This document shows positions 1 to 5,350 of a stretch of DNA of 7,434 bases, piece after piece. Location of the stretch: the NCBI GenBank assembly GCA_020063525.1, contig JAGUUJ010000091.1, forward strand, positions 1-7,434, read 5' to 3'. The notes beneath the pieces were generated by a model. That model did not search any database. It was not told the DNA's origin and saw nothing but the letters and a program-made list of their open reading frames with translations. A program made the position numbers and the translations under genes. Positions within the stretch are counted from its first letter, which is position 1; each line of letters begins with the position of its first letter. This stretch comes from Candidatus Omnitrophota bacterium. GTDB lineage: Bacteria > Omnitrophota > Gorgyraeia > Gygaellales > Profunditerraquicolaceae.

Positions 1-2
1 AA

Positions 3-287
3 GCGACAGAAGACATACTCGCGCTGAATTTAATTGAAGAGAATAAAAGTATTACAAAAGAGACGGAAGACTTTCTATCGGAGCCCAGTAATAATAGGTA
101 TCCCGCTTCAGCAAATCTTAAGGTTATTGCCGAGGCCATTCTTAATACAAATTCTCCGGAGCGGCTCGAGCGGGTTATTAGCAATATCAAAGAAATCCTT
201 CGTGACCTTCCTTCAACGCCATCAACCGTACCCACCTTACCCACAACCGATCCTGGATTAGTTAAAGCGGCTGTAACCGGCATCTAA
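3..287 (+). CDS. C-terminal end of an unidentified protein (5' partial)
   Basis: The frame beginning at base 3 is open from the window edge to a TAA at 285-287, giving 94 residues of a protein whose start lies upstream. The first part is acidic and helical in character (EDILALNLIEENKSITKE). The tail is rich in Pro, Thr and Ser (LPSTPSTVPTLPTTDPG), like a linker or surface extension. I recognise no domain. This frame is preferred to the overlapping frame starting at 34 because that one gives an Arg/Pro/Leu-rich product typical of a shadow and would need its own start without a ribosome binding site. The 68-bp gap and the promoter-like sequence that follow suggest this gene ends its own transcription unit, although no terminator hairpin is obvious. 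Confidence 0.6.
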   Translation, partial: ATEDILALNLIEENKSITKETEDFLSEPSNNRYPASANLKVIAEAILNTNSPERLERVISNIKEILRDLPSTPSTVPTLPTTDPGLVKAAVTGI

Positions 288-305
288 TGCGCATCGATAA
301 TCTGC

Positions 306-334
306 TTGACTGCTATGTAAACTTATGTTAAATT
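306..334 (+). promoter_or_regulatory. Candidate sigma70-type promoter for the DUF2062/NIL gene pair
   Basis: TTGACT (306-311) is separated by 17 bp from TAAATT (329-334), matching 5/6 and 4/6 of the vegetative consensus. Transcription would start about 15 bp before the ATG at 356. The same hexamer pair with the same spacing recurs before the abiE operon (6144-6172). Prediction from sequence only. Confidence 0.4.
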
Positions 335-355
335 TTTGCTATTGCTAAGTATGTA

Positions 356-826
356 ATGCCGGATACATCTGATATGGGTTCCAGGATGAAAAGAAAAAAG
401 GGTAATAATATTTTAAGATTCCTGAAATTAATCTATATAAAGCTCTTCCGGATTCACGATACGCCGCAAAGAATAGCATTAGGAGTAGGTATAGGTATCT
501 TTCTGGGGATTATGCCGGGTACCGGGCCAATTGCCGCCGTATTTATGGCCCTGGCCTTACGCGTAAATCGCGCAGCTGCCTTATTAGGGAGCCTGCTGAC
601 TAACACCTGGTTAAGTATTTTAACATTTTTCTTGTCAATCAAGATAGGTTCGGGTATAATGGGGTTAGATTGGCAAGACGTTCATAGGGAAAAGATTGTC
701 TTGCCGGTAATAATCGGGTATCTTGTAGTTGGTTTTTGCCTCGGGCTAATTGCTTATTTAGTTACCTTGTTCATAATTACGCAAATAAGGCATGAAAATA
801 AAAACAGAGCTAACATTTCCTGCTGA
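356..826 (+). CDS. DUF2062 family membrane protein
   Basis: This is a small inner-membrane protein of the DUF2062 family (Pfam PF09835), whose biochemical role is unknown. The diagnostic part is residues 36-85: TPQRIALGVGIGIFLGIMPG, then a Gly/Ala-rich hydrophobic segment, then RVNRAAALLGSLLTNTW. The family usually has Asn-Pro near the end of this block, and here it reads Asn-Thr. Hydrophobic segments lie near residues 40-68, 72-99 and 115-143, and the N-terminus is strongly basic (MKRKKGNN), consistent with a cytoplasmic N-terminus. The start is uncertain. ATG 356 has no Shine-Dalgarno, and the in-frame ATG at 386 (residue 11), with a purine-rich stretch before it, is a good alternative that would drop only a non-conserved MPDTSDMGSR. 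The 3' end overlaps the next gene by 35 bp, suggesting co-transcription. Confidence 0.8.
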   Translation: MPDTSDMGSRMKRKKGNNILRFLKLIYIKLFRIHDTPQRIALGVGIGIFLGIMPGTGPIAAVFMALALRVNRAAALLGSLLTNTWLSILTFFLSIKIGSGIMGLDWQDVHREKIVLPVIIGYLVVGFCLGLIAYLVTLFIITQIRHENKNRANISC

Positions 827-1022
827 GCTGAAAGACGAACCAATCATTTGCGAGCTTTGCAAAAAATTTGATATCATCTTAAATATAGTGGAAGCGTCCT
901 TTTCCACAGCCACAGGCTGGTCAATATTAATTTTAGAAGGCAGCGAGGCAGAGTTGGATAGGGCATTTAAGCATTTAGAAGACAGCGGCGTAATAATCGA
1001 GGAGAGCCAAAAAATCGCCTGA
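792..1022 (+). CDS. Stand-alone NIL domain protein
   Basis: A 76-residue protein made up of essentially one NIL domain (Pfam PF09383). This small alpha/beta ligand-binding domain is best known as the C-terminal methionine-sensing part of the MetN ABC-transporter ATPase and is also found next to ferredoxins. The pattern is seen as LTFPAELKDEPIICELCKKF at the start, then ILNIVEASFS, the Gly-Trp turn and strand GWSILILEG, then a helix AELDRAFKHLEDSGV and a final strand. No ATPase or iron-sulfur part is attached, so ligand and partner are unknown. The start lies inside the DUF2062 gene (35-bp overlap), with AAGG only 1 nt upstream of the ATG, so translational coupling is likely. The gene is followed by a clear terminator, making it the last of its unit. 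Confidence 0.75.
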   Translation: MKIKTELTFPAELKDEPIICELCKKFDIILNIVEASFSTATGWSILILEGSEAELDRAFKHLEDSGVIIEESQKIA

Positions 1023-1039
1023 AACAACTTTAATAATTT

Positions 1040-1075
1040 AAAGGCAGCTCTTAACATAAAAGAGGTGCCTTTTTT
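1040..1075 (+). terminator. Intrinsic terminator after the NIL gene
   Basis: The arms AAAGGCAGCTC (1040-1050) and GAGGTGCCTTT (1062-1072) pair with one G/G mismatch around an 11-nt loop, and the right arm runs into a T6 tract (1070-1075). It lies 18 bp after the NIL stop codon and before the separate DUF3108 gene. Confidence 0.8.
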
Positions 1076-1095
1076 ATTGATGGGAATCGCAGCAT

Positions 1096-1839
1096 ATGTT
1101 TAAAATCAAAACTTTATATTTATGTATTTTGCTGCCCTTTCTTATCGTTGCCCTAGGCTTTCTATTATCCATAAAGGCCGAAATAGATAAATCCGTGAGT
1201 GAGCGGGTTCGATCCAATTACGTTGGAGAAAAAATAACTTACGACGTAAGACTGGGTAAATTGTCCCTGGGAAAGGCCCAGTTTAATAATCTGGCAAATG
1301 TGCAATTAGACGGTAGGCTTTTAAATGTTATGGCCATGGAGACTAAGTTAACGCAATTCACGGATACGGAAAGAATTTATAGTGACCCGGAGACTTTACT
1401 TCCGGTCAGAGTAGAGCGCGATATCCTGAATTGGCTTATCCGGGAAAGGATTACTGAGGATTACGACCAAGAGAATTTCACTGTTACCATTATTAAAAAT
1501 AAGGGGGCAGGACAAGAAAAACTTGTGATTAAAAAAGACAGCCATATTCATAACGCTGTGCTCCTGCCTTATTATGTCCGGCGCATACCCAAGCTTGATT
1601 TGGGAGGAATTATAATTGCCAACCTTCCTACACGCAGATTAGAAATAAAATTAGTTTCCATAGAAGATATAAAAGTCCCTGCCGGCACTTTTAAGGTCTA
1701 CCATTTTAAAAGCACGCCTAAGCAAATCGATATCTGGATAAGCGCTGATGAACGCCGCATCCCCGTCAAAATCCAGGGTACCGGCTTATTCGGTTACTCC
1801 ATGGTCATGAGAGAATATAGTTTCACTCCAAATATATAA
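1096..1839 (+). CDS. DUF3108 family exported protein
   Basis: A 247-residue protein of the DUF3108 family (Pfam PF11306), periplasmic or envelope-associated beta-rich proteins without an assigned biochemical function. An N-terminal hydrophobic segment (residues 6-26, after MFKIK) is a signal peptide or membrane anchor. The family signature follows at residues 44-61 (GEKITYDVRLGKLSLGKA). The typical ending is also present: ISADERRIPVKIQGTG, then LFGYSMVMREYSF at about residues 232-244. Length and architecture are normal for the family and no damage is seen. The ATG at 1096 is chosen because the signal sequence starts there. The ribosome binding site is weak (GGGA about 10 nt upstream). The gene is isolated from its left neighbour by the terminator at 1040-1075, so it should have its own promoter, which I could not locate confidently. 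Confidence 0.75.
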   Translation: MFKIKTLYLCILLPFLIVALGFLLSIKAEIDKSVSERVRSNYVGEKITYDVRLGKLSLGKAQFNNLANVQLDGRLLNVMAMETKLTQFTDTERIYSDPETLLPVRVERDILNWLIRERITEDYDQENFTVTIIKNKGAGQEKLVIKKDSHIHNAVLLPYYVRRIPKLDLGGIIIANLPTRRLEIKLVSIEDIKVPAGTFKVYHFKSTPKQIDIWISADERRIPVKIQGTGLFGYSMVMREYSFTPNI

Positions 1840-1898
1840 TATAACGATTGCCCCAATGGGTGGTAAGATGGGGATAAAGAGTTGCCTTTTTGGTTTAG

Positions 1899-2450
1899 AT
1901 GAAAACTGCAAGATTAGAGGAATTTAAAAGATTATCTAAAATTACAATAGGTTTAGGCGCCTACATTGTGATATCTGCTGCTTTTATGCTTCAGGTAAGA
2001 GATTGGTTATTTAAGGTCTTTGGGGATTTAGTTATTGTAACCTCTTTTAGGTTGTGTTTTATTTTAATATTTCTATTAATGTTAATATACGCTTTTAGGA
2101 TACGCCTTGGCCTATTTAAGATTTGCGCAATAGCTTCTATATTTGTTTTGGGTTATCTTTTCTCAATGTGGCAACAATTCTTTTCAGAGAAGACTCACGT
2201 TTTGACATACGGCTTATTAGGATATCTGGCATCAAAGGATTTAGTTGATACTAGAAGCAACTCGCAGTTAAAAAATATAACTTTAGTCGCAATCTACGTC
2301 TCTTTTATAAGTGCTTTGGATGAGATATTCCAAGGCATCTTACCATATCGTTTCGCCGAATTTAAAGATTTTATCACAAATATAATCAGCGGAGTTATGG
2401 GTATAGCTTTATTATTTACATTACAGAATAAGAGACGTTTTCCGGGGTAA
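1899..2450 (+). CDS. VanZ-like family membrane protein
   Basis: A 183-residue integral membrane protein matching the VanZ-like family (Pfam PF04892), named after the teicoplanin-resistance protein VanZ but widespread and mostly of unknown function. The conserved polar residues sit between hydrophobic helices: EKTH at 97-100 before a helix (family pattern EK..H..Y), then DEIFQ at 141-145, Arg151, Asp157 and Asn161 in a run matching the family's DE..Q..P.R...D...N..G. Hydrophobic helices lie near residues 15-32, 45-65, 70-90, 101-112, 126-140 and 162-175. An in-frame TAG directly precedes the ATG, so the start cannot lie further upstream. No good Shine-Dalgarno is visible. It does not suggest glycopeptide resistance in this context, as no other van genes are nearby. 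Confidence 0.75.
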   Translation: MKTARLEEFKRLSKITIGLGAYIVISAAFMLQVRDWLFKVFGDLVIVTSFRLCFILIFLLMLIYAFRIRLGLFKICAIASIFVLGYLFSMWQQFFSEKTHVLTYGLLGYLASKDLVDTRSNSQLKNITLVAIYVSFISALDEIFQGILPYRFAEFKDFITNIISGVMGIALLFTLQNKRRFPG

Positions 2451-2533
2451 ACAGGAAAGTCTACTCTAAAGAATACACCTTCCCGATTGGTTTGGAAAGC
2501 GTCTGGAAAATGCGTGTATAAATGGCAGTGTTT

Positions 2534-2542
2534 TGTTATAAT
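2534..2542 (+). promoter_or_regulatory. Extended -10 promoter candidate
   Basis: TGTTATAAT gives a perfect -10 hexamer (TATAAT, 2537-2542) with the TGn extension, and a second TATAAT follows at 2543-2548. No -35 match is found at normal spacing, which is tolerated by extended -10 promoters. It lies about 50 bp before the Shine-Dalgarno of the gene at 2600. Confidence 0.45.
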
Positions 2543-2588
2543 TATAATTATTAAGGTTGGTACATTGAGGACGTCTCTTTAACTAAAG

Positions 2589-2594
2589 AAGGAG
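2589..2594 (+). promoter_or_regulatory. Strong Shine-Dalgarno for the gene at 2600
   Basis: AAGGAG lies 5 nt before the ATG at 2600. It is the clearest ribosome binding site in the window and fixes that start. Confidence 0.75.
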
Positions 2595-2599
2595 AAGAT

Positions 2600-3109
2600 A
2601 TGGAAGAGAAGACAAGGTCTAAGGGAGTAACAATATTTGGATGGTTATTTATCATTGGCGGCGCATGGAGTATTTTAACATTAATGATAACGGGCAAAAC
2701 GATAAAGGGCATTGGAAATATCTACTACTTTATAAGTTCGTCACTTAGTTTTATCTGTGGTATATATATTTTGAAGTTGAAGTCTTGGGCAAAACAATTA
2801 GCAATAATTCTATGCCTGGTTTCAGTTATCTCTATTATTATTTTTATGCCTAGTGTCGTTAATGATGCTGTAAAAAATTTTTATAAACAAGAGGATATAA
2901 AAAAGCAAATAATTCTTGAGAAAATCAAGCCAGAATACCAGAAAGAAGCATTAGAAAGCCTTAAACAAAAAAGAGAAGAGATAGATAAATCTATCCCAGT
3001 AGTTAAACGCACTATGTTTTTAATAGGCATAGGGATTCCGGTAGCGTGGGCTTTAATTGTCATTTATTTCTTCACCCGTCCCAAAGTAAAAGAGCAGTTT
3101 ATGGAGTAA
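2600..3109 (+). CDS. Hypothetical four-helix membrane protein
   Basis: I do not recognise this 169-residue protein. It has three hydrophobic segments in the N-terminal half (about residues 10-29, 41-59 and 65-84). A highly charged helical stretch rich in Lys and Glu follows (about 96-132), probably cytoplasmic or coiled. A fourth membrane helix (about 138-157) precedes a short basic tail RPKVKEQFME. The opening GVTIFGWLFIIGGAWSIL, with a Gly-rich first helix, resembles small uncharacterised membrane proteins of environmental genomes. The start is well supported by AAGGAG at 5-nt spacing and an extended -10 promoter upstream. The gene is intact, and the flavoprotein remnant follows after 13 bp, possibly once in the same operon. 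Confidence 0.7.
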   Translation: MEEKTRSKGVTIFGWLFIIGGAWSILTLMITGKTIKGIGNIYYFISSSLSFICGIYILKLKSWAKQLAIILCLVSVISIIIFMPSVVNDAVKNFYKQEDIKKQIILEKIKPEYQKEALESLKQKREEIDKSIPVVKRTMFLIGIGIPVAWALIVIYFFTRPKVKEQFME

Positions 3110-3122
3110 GGATGGATTAAAA

Positions 3123-3348
3123 ATGAAAATATTGCTTGTATCTTCAAGCCCGCACAAAGAGAAGAGCCAGACATATCTTTTAGCTCAGGAAGTATTAAAG
3201 GGGTGTCCTAATTCTGTAAAACCTTAAGATTATCCATTTATGTGACTACAAAATAGAGTTTTGCCGGCATTGCGAACAATGCCATAAAAAGATTATGAAT
3301 TGCCTACAAGAAGAATACGCTTACTGGCAAAAGCAGGGCTGGTTATAA
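3123..3348 (+). pseudogene. Frameshifted, truncated iron-sulfur flavoprotein / NADPH-dependent FMN reductase-like gene
   Basis: The ATG at 3123 opens MKILLVSSSPHKEKSQTYLL, the first beta strand and the phosphate-binding Ser-rich loop of the flavodoxin-like FMN reductase family (Pfam PF03358). That frame stops at a TAA (3225-3227) after 34 codons. From about 3223 the reading continues one frame over as LKIIHLCDYKIEFCRHCEQC, followed by HKKIMNC, which matches the next family strand and a CX2CX2CX6C cluster. That cysteine spacing is the compact 4Fe-4S motif of iron-sulfur flavoproteins (Isf type). The frame ends at TAA 3346-3348 after EEYAYWQKQGWL. Intact members are around 180-200 residues, so most of the middle and C-terminus is missing. 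Both a frameshift near the A run at 3218-3221 and an internal or 3' deletion are needed to explain it. A functional product is unlikely. Confidence 0.65.
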
Positions 3349-3376
3349 GTGACTGTCCCCGAAGGGGACTGTCACT
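3348..3376. repeat. Long palindrome of the GGGAC repeat type (REP-like)
   Basis: The arms at 3348-3360 and 3364-3376 are 13 nt each, pair at 12 of 13 positions (one T/T mismatch) and enclose GAA. The core GGGGACTGTC is related to the shorter palindromes at 4418-4434 and 5350-5366. It immediately follows the truncated flavoprotein, overlapping its stop codon by one base, and could mark the breakpoint. There is no T-tract, so it is not a standard terminator. Confidence 0.6.
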
Positions 3377-3378
3377 AA

Positions 3379-3582
3379 AAACGATTAGAATATGCCAAGA
3401 GAAAGAATCACAAGAAGGCAAAAGAACATTTCAAGGCTATTAAGAGAAAGAAAGCAGATATATAAGGACAGGTTAAAGGCATTTAAAAAGAAATGAAAAA
3501 AAGCCAAAAGGAATACAAATTTATAAAAGCTTATTCACAAGATGCAAAAAAACTATTAAAAGAATTTATTAAGCCGTCATAA
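3379..3582 (+). pseudogene. Decayed lysine-rich coding stretch or small-peptide ORFs, unrecognised
   Basis: This AT-rich stretch has no recognisable gene. One frame reads KRLEYAKRKNHKKAKEHF and on to a stop at 3463-3465. A second frame carries ATG 3392 to TGA 3494-3496 (34 residues, very basic, ending YKDRLKAFKKK). The first frame reopens as ATG 3493 to TAA 3580-3582 (29 residues, MKKSQKEYKFIKAYSQDAKK and on). Reading across with one shift near 3460 and the reverse shift near 3488 gives a coherent, helix-prone, Lys-rich protein of about 67 residues, which argues for a decayed gene. Alternatively these are two tiny genes with an ATGA overlap. The composition is so A-rich that chance open frames are also likely. 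Confidence 0.25.
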
Positions 3583-3716
3583 TGCGCTATATCTTACTTA
3601 TTTTCCTCATAATCTCAAGCCTCATCACCACCCCTGCTTCTGCCGTTGAAAAAACCGCAAGCCAGAAGGCCGTGGTTTGGCTTCCGATAGCCAAAGCCAG
3701 AACACCAACACCCTGA
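3582..3716 (+). pseudogene. Signal-peptide fragment (5' end of a lost secreted-protein gene?)
   Basis: The ATG at 3582 overlaps the preceding stop (TAATG) and encodes 44 residues. They begin MRYILLIFLIISSLITTPAS followed by Ala-Val, a well-formed Sec signal peptide with a probable Ala-X-Ala cleavage site near residues 19-21. The mature part is only about 23 residues (VEKTASQKAVVWLPIAKART and on) and ends at TGA 3714-3716, inside the next gene's frame. The signal peptide is convincing, whereas the remainder resembles no domain. I infer a truncated or frameshifted leader of a secreted protein, though a genuine small secreted peptide cannot be excluded. Confidence 0.35.
3664..3669 (+). promoter_or_regulatory. 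Shine-Dalgarno supporting a TTG start at 3677
   Basis: AGAAGG lies 7 nt before TTG 3677. The first in-frame ATG of that gene is about 90 codons further in, so this site decides the unusual start. Confidence 0.5.
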
Positions 3717-4420
3717 AAATCAATTATGAGGAATTAGGTAAAGCCCTGGGCTACACCAAAAACTACTACTTTAACCTCTTTCAACCCCTGAATAAGCTTA
3801 AAACAAGATACCTCCTTATCCAACGCAAACCTTGGAGCAAATACCTAACCCTAAAACCCATAACTTCCCCGGAATACATCATCATCCCGGATGTCTACTG
3901 GAACTACGGCCTGGATAAGAAACTCACCTTTCCGGCAAAATATATGTTCCTGATTTCGCTTGCCGAAGCCCAAAAATCCCAGCGCAACCCATATTGGTTT
4001 AGAAGTAATCAAGACCTAAGTGAGATTTATCATATAGGAGAGCGTTCAATTACCAGAGGCATAACTGAGATTGAGCGAGAAAACATTCTTGAGGTCTACA
4101 GACACAAACCCGAAGAGCCAGGCGAATTCCAGGACCGTCCAGCCAACAACTACCGGTTAAACCCCTTGCAATCCGAACAAGATTTCCAGAAGGCACTCCA
4201 GTCCTTATCTGGCAAATACAGCGCTGATATAACCCAGAAAGCCCGCAAACTTTCCGGCCAACTCAACGAGCCAAAAGACCTCCAGAAAATCGAAACCTAT
4301 ATCGGCCTGATTAACACCTACGGCTACGAAAGGGTAGAGGAGGTGAATTCCGAAGTCGCCTCCAAACGCCGCGAAACCGGCTTCCACGACATTTCTCAGG
4401 TAATATTATTACTGAAGTGA
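3677..4420 (+). CDS. Winged-helix DNA-binding protein, possibly replication-initiator-like
   Basis: A 247-residue predicted DNA-binding protein. Residues 85-162 look like a winged helix: helix FPAKYMFLISLAEAQ, then SNQDLSEIYHIGERSITRGI (the helix-turn-helix), then ENILEVYRHK and a loop leading to NNYRLNPL as the wing. A second possible helix-turn-helix lies at residues 16-51 (NYEELGKALGYTKNYYFNLF). Such proteins occur as plasmid or phage replication initiators and as mobile-element regulators, and no specific family was recognised. The start is TTG 3677, because an in-frame stop occurs at 3647-3649 and AGAAGG is well placed. Codon use is C-rich (TAC, AAC, ATC and CTC are common), unlike neighbours that prefer T/A endings, except in the AT-richer core around 4005-4110. 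This suggests transfer. The stop codon lies inside a TGAAGGGAC palindrome, and the last residues (VILLLK) may result from truncation by that insertion. Confidence 0.55.
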   Translation: MASDSQSQNTNTLKINYEELGKALGYTKNYYFNLFQPLNKLKTRYLLIQRKPWSKYLTLKPITSPEYIIIPDVYWNYGLDKKLTFPAKYMFLISLAEAQKSQRNPYWFRSNQDLSEIYHIGERSITRGITEIERENILEVYRHKPEEPGEFQDRPANNYRLNPLQSEQDFQKALQSLSGKYSADITQKARKLSGQLNEPKDLQKIETYIGLINTYGYERVEEVNSEVASKRRETGFHDISQVILLLK

Positions 4421-4434
4421 AGGGACTATCCCTG
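4418..4434. repeat. TGAAGGGAC palindrome, copy 1
   Basis: TGAAGGGACTATCCCTG differs at two adjacent central positions from TGAAGGGACCGTCCCTG at 5350-5366. The inverted arms AGGGA and TCCCT surround CTA. It supplies the stop codon of the winged-helix gene. A REP-like or insertion-derived intergenic element is inferred. Confidence 0.55.
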
Positions 4435-4452
4435 CAGATATCTAAAAAATCT

Positions 4453-4493
4453 CTGTTAGATTTTGCCATTTCTTACGTCTATTATAGTAGAAA
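4453..4493 (+). repeat. Imperfect 41-bp direct repeat, copy 1 (upstream region of the gene at 4506)
   Basis: It aligns without gaps to 5479-5519 at about 31 of 41 positions. The best part is CGTCTATTATAGTAGAAA (4476-4493), 17 of 18 identical to the downstream copy. The inner TCTATTATAGTAGA is nearly palindromic (six of seven pairs), and TATTAT (4480-4485) could be a -10 element. A shared operator or promoter, or a recombination scar, are the options. Confidence 0.5.
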
Positions 4494-4505
4494 GGCAAAA
4501 ACCCT

Positions 4506-5192
4506 ATGAGCCATCTTAAAGAAAAAAAGTTACTAAGAATTATAGAAAATAGCCGGCTGCTTTCTGCTTACAATAGAGATGTGGCCTTAGATGTCTTTTA
4601 TGATGCGACAAAGATGTTTTATTATAAACAAAAACATAGGAACAAAGCACAGCTTAAACATAAAGAAATAGCCCAATGTCTAAATTTGATATATTATCAC
4701 CGCCAGAAAGATAAGTTAATAATAGCAAAGGAAAACTTGTTAGAAAACTTTGGAAGAAAAATTGAAGAAAAGGAAGCGCTCAATTACTATGAGAAGAAAG
4801 TGATGGATAAGGTTAAGGATTATTTAGGTGAAGAAATAACTATTGATGAGCTGGGGATGGATTTTTTATATGATGGCCACGAGATGAAACCGGAGAATTT
4901 TCTTGAACCACGAGCAAAACGGCTCCCTTGGATTCATTATACTCTTGAAAATAGCAGGGAAATTTATGAAAAACAAGAGCGCAATAGCGTAAAATATTTA
5001 TACGTGTCTCACTTTGAGTATCCGGTGCATATAACCGAGACGTATTATCGAACCTTTTTCCTTGTAATTATTATTAAGAGAAAAGACGGTTCGCTAGGGT
5101 TCTTAACCGCATTTTCGGTTGATAGATATAATCAATTTTTAAGTAAGCTCGAGTCTTGGAGAATCCCTTGTTTCCGCAAGGTGGCAACATAA
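4506..5192 (+). CDS. Hypothetical protein with a possible PBECR/RelE-like nuclease-fold C-terminal domain
   Basis: A 228-residue soluble protein. The N-terminal half (to about residue 110) is helical and basic, rich in Lys and Tyr, with no recognised domain. The C-terminal part (about 133-228) carries the pattern EPRAKRLPWIHYTLENSREI, then a strand KYLYVS, then a strand FFLVIIIKRKDGSLGFLTAF and a closing segment SVDRYNQFLSKLE. A Trp-Ile...Thr-Leu...Glu-Ile helix followed by antiparallel strands ending in a Leu-Thr-Ala-Phe strand is typical of the BECR fold shared by barnase, EndoU, colicin E5/D and RelE-type RNases, including phage PBECR domains. This is a by-eye resemblance, and catalytic residues are not certain. 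AAAGG lies 10 nt before ATG 4506, a distant ribosome binding site. The gene stands alone between two TGAAGGGAC palindromes and is followed by a candidate structured RNA and a strong terminator. It may be a toxin or phage-derived gene. Confidence 0.6.
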   Translation: MSHLKEKKLLRIIENSRLLSAYNRDVALDVFYDATKMFYYKQKHRNKAQLKHKEIAQCLNLIYYHRQKDKLIIAKENLLENFGRKIEEKEALNYYEKKVMDKVKDYLGEEITIDELGMDFLYDGHEMKPENFLEPRAKRLPWIHYTLENSREIYEKQERNSVKYLYVSHFEYPVHITETYYRTFFLVIIIKRKDGSLGFLTAFSVDRYNQFLSKLESWRIPCFRKVAT

Positions 5193-5197
5193 ATTCC

Positions 5198-5203
5198 TTG
5201 ACA
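5198..5203 (+). promoter_or_regulatory. Consensus -35 box before the structured RNA segment
   Basis: TTGACA is a perfect -35 hexamer 6 bp after the preceding stop codon. The best -10 at fitting distance is TAAGCT (5220-5225, 16-bp spacer, 3/6), which is weak, so the promoter is uncertain. If used, transcription would start near 5232, just before the pseudoknot-forming sequence. Confidence 0.3.
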
Positions 5204-5241
5204 AGAATCTGATTTATGGTAAGCTTTTAGTAGAGTTGAGA

Positions 5242-5308
5242 CGCAGGAGGGCTTAGCACCTAATTTAGCTGGCGAAATTAGGTTTTACGGTCCCTGCCTT
5301 GCGCCAGC
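5242..5308 (+). ncRNA. Candidate structured RNA with pseudoknot
   Basis: An outer helix pairs 5242-5251 (CGCAGGAGGG) with 5292-5303, 10 bp interrupted only by single-base bulges at 5296 and 5299. Inside it, a hairpin of 9 perfect pairs joins 5258-5266 (ACCTAATTT) to 5275-5283, with the 8-nt loop AGCTGGCG. The loop bases 5268-5272 (GCTGG) are complementary to CCAGC at 5304-5308, which directly abuts the outer helix. That forms a pseudoknot compatible with both helices, extendable to 7 bp if the outer helix frays. A strong terminator starts at 5310, giving a plausible RNA of about 120 nt. It lacks tRNA, SRP RNA or 6S RNA hallmarks and matches no riboswitch I know. It could be a separate small RNA, or the structured 3' untranslated region of the gene at 4506. 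Confidence 0.4.
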
Positions 5309-5309
5309 A

Positions 5310-5350
5310 AAATAAAAAGCCCGTACTTAAAGAGTGCGGGCTTTTTATTT
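5310..5350. terminator. Strong, symmetric intrinsic terminator
   Basis: The 18-nt arms at 5310-5327 and 5333-5350 pair fully (one T/G wobble) around TAAAG. The GC core is GCCCG...CGGGC, flanked by A5 on the left and T5 on the right, so it can stop transcription in both directions. It ends the candidate RNA and the gene at 4506. Confidence 0.9.

Noticed and set aside
34..261. 75-codon open frame within the first partial gene
   Set aside because: Arg/Pro/Leu-rich shadow product without ribosome binding site; the frame starting at base 3 is open from the window edge and has more protein-like composition.
454..1057. Minus-strand open frames opposite the DUF2062 and NIL genes
   Set aside because: They lie opposite recognised family members and show no domain of their own; the same holds for 2881-3063 and 4205-4387.
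1853..1876. CCCCA...TGGGG hairpin after the DUF3108 gene
   Set aside because: Only 5 bp with no T-tract directly after it; not supportable as a terminator.
5193..5310. Known RNA gene (tRNA, SRP RNA, 6S RNA, common riboswitch) in the structured segment
   Set aside because: No cloverleaf, no SRP GGAAG-type tetraloop core, no long 6S-like bubble and no riboswitch consensus recognised.
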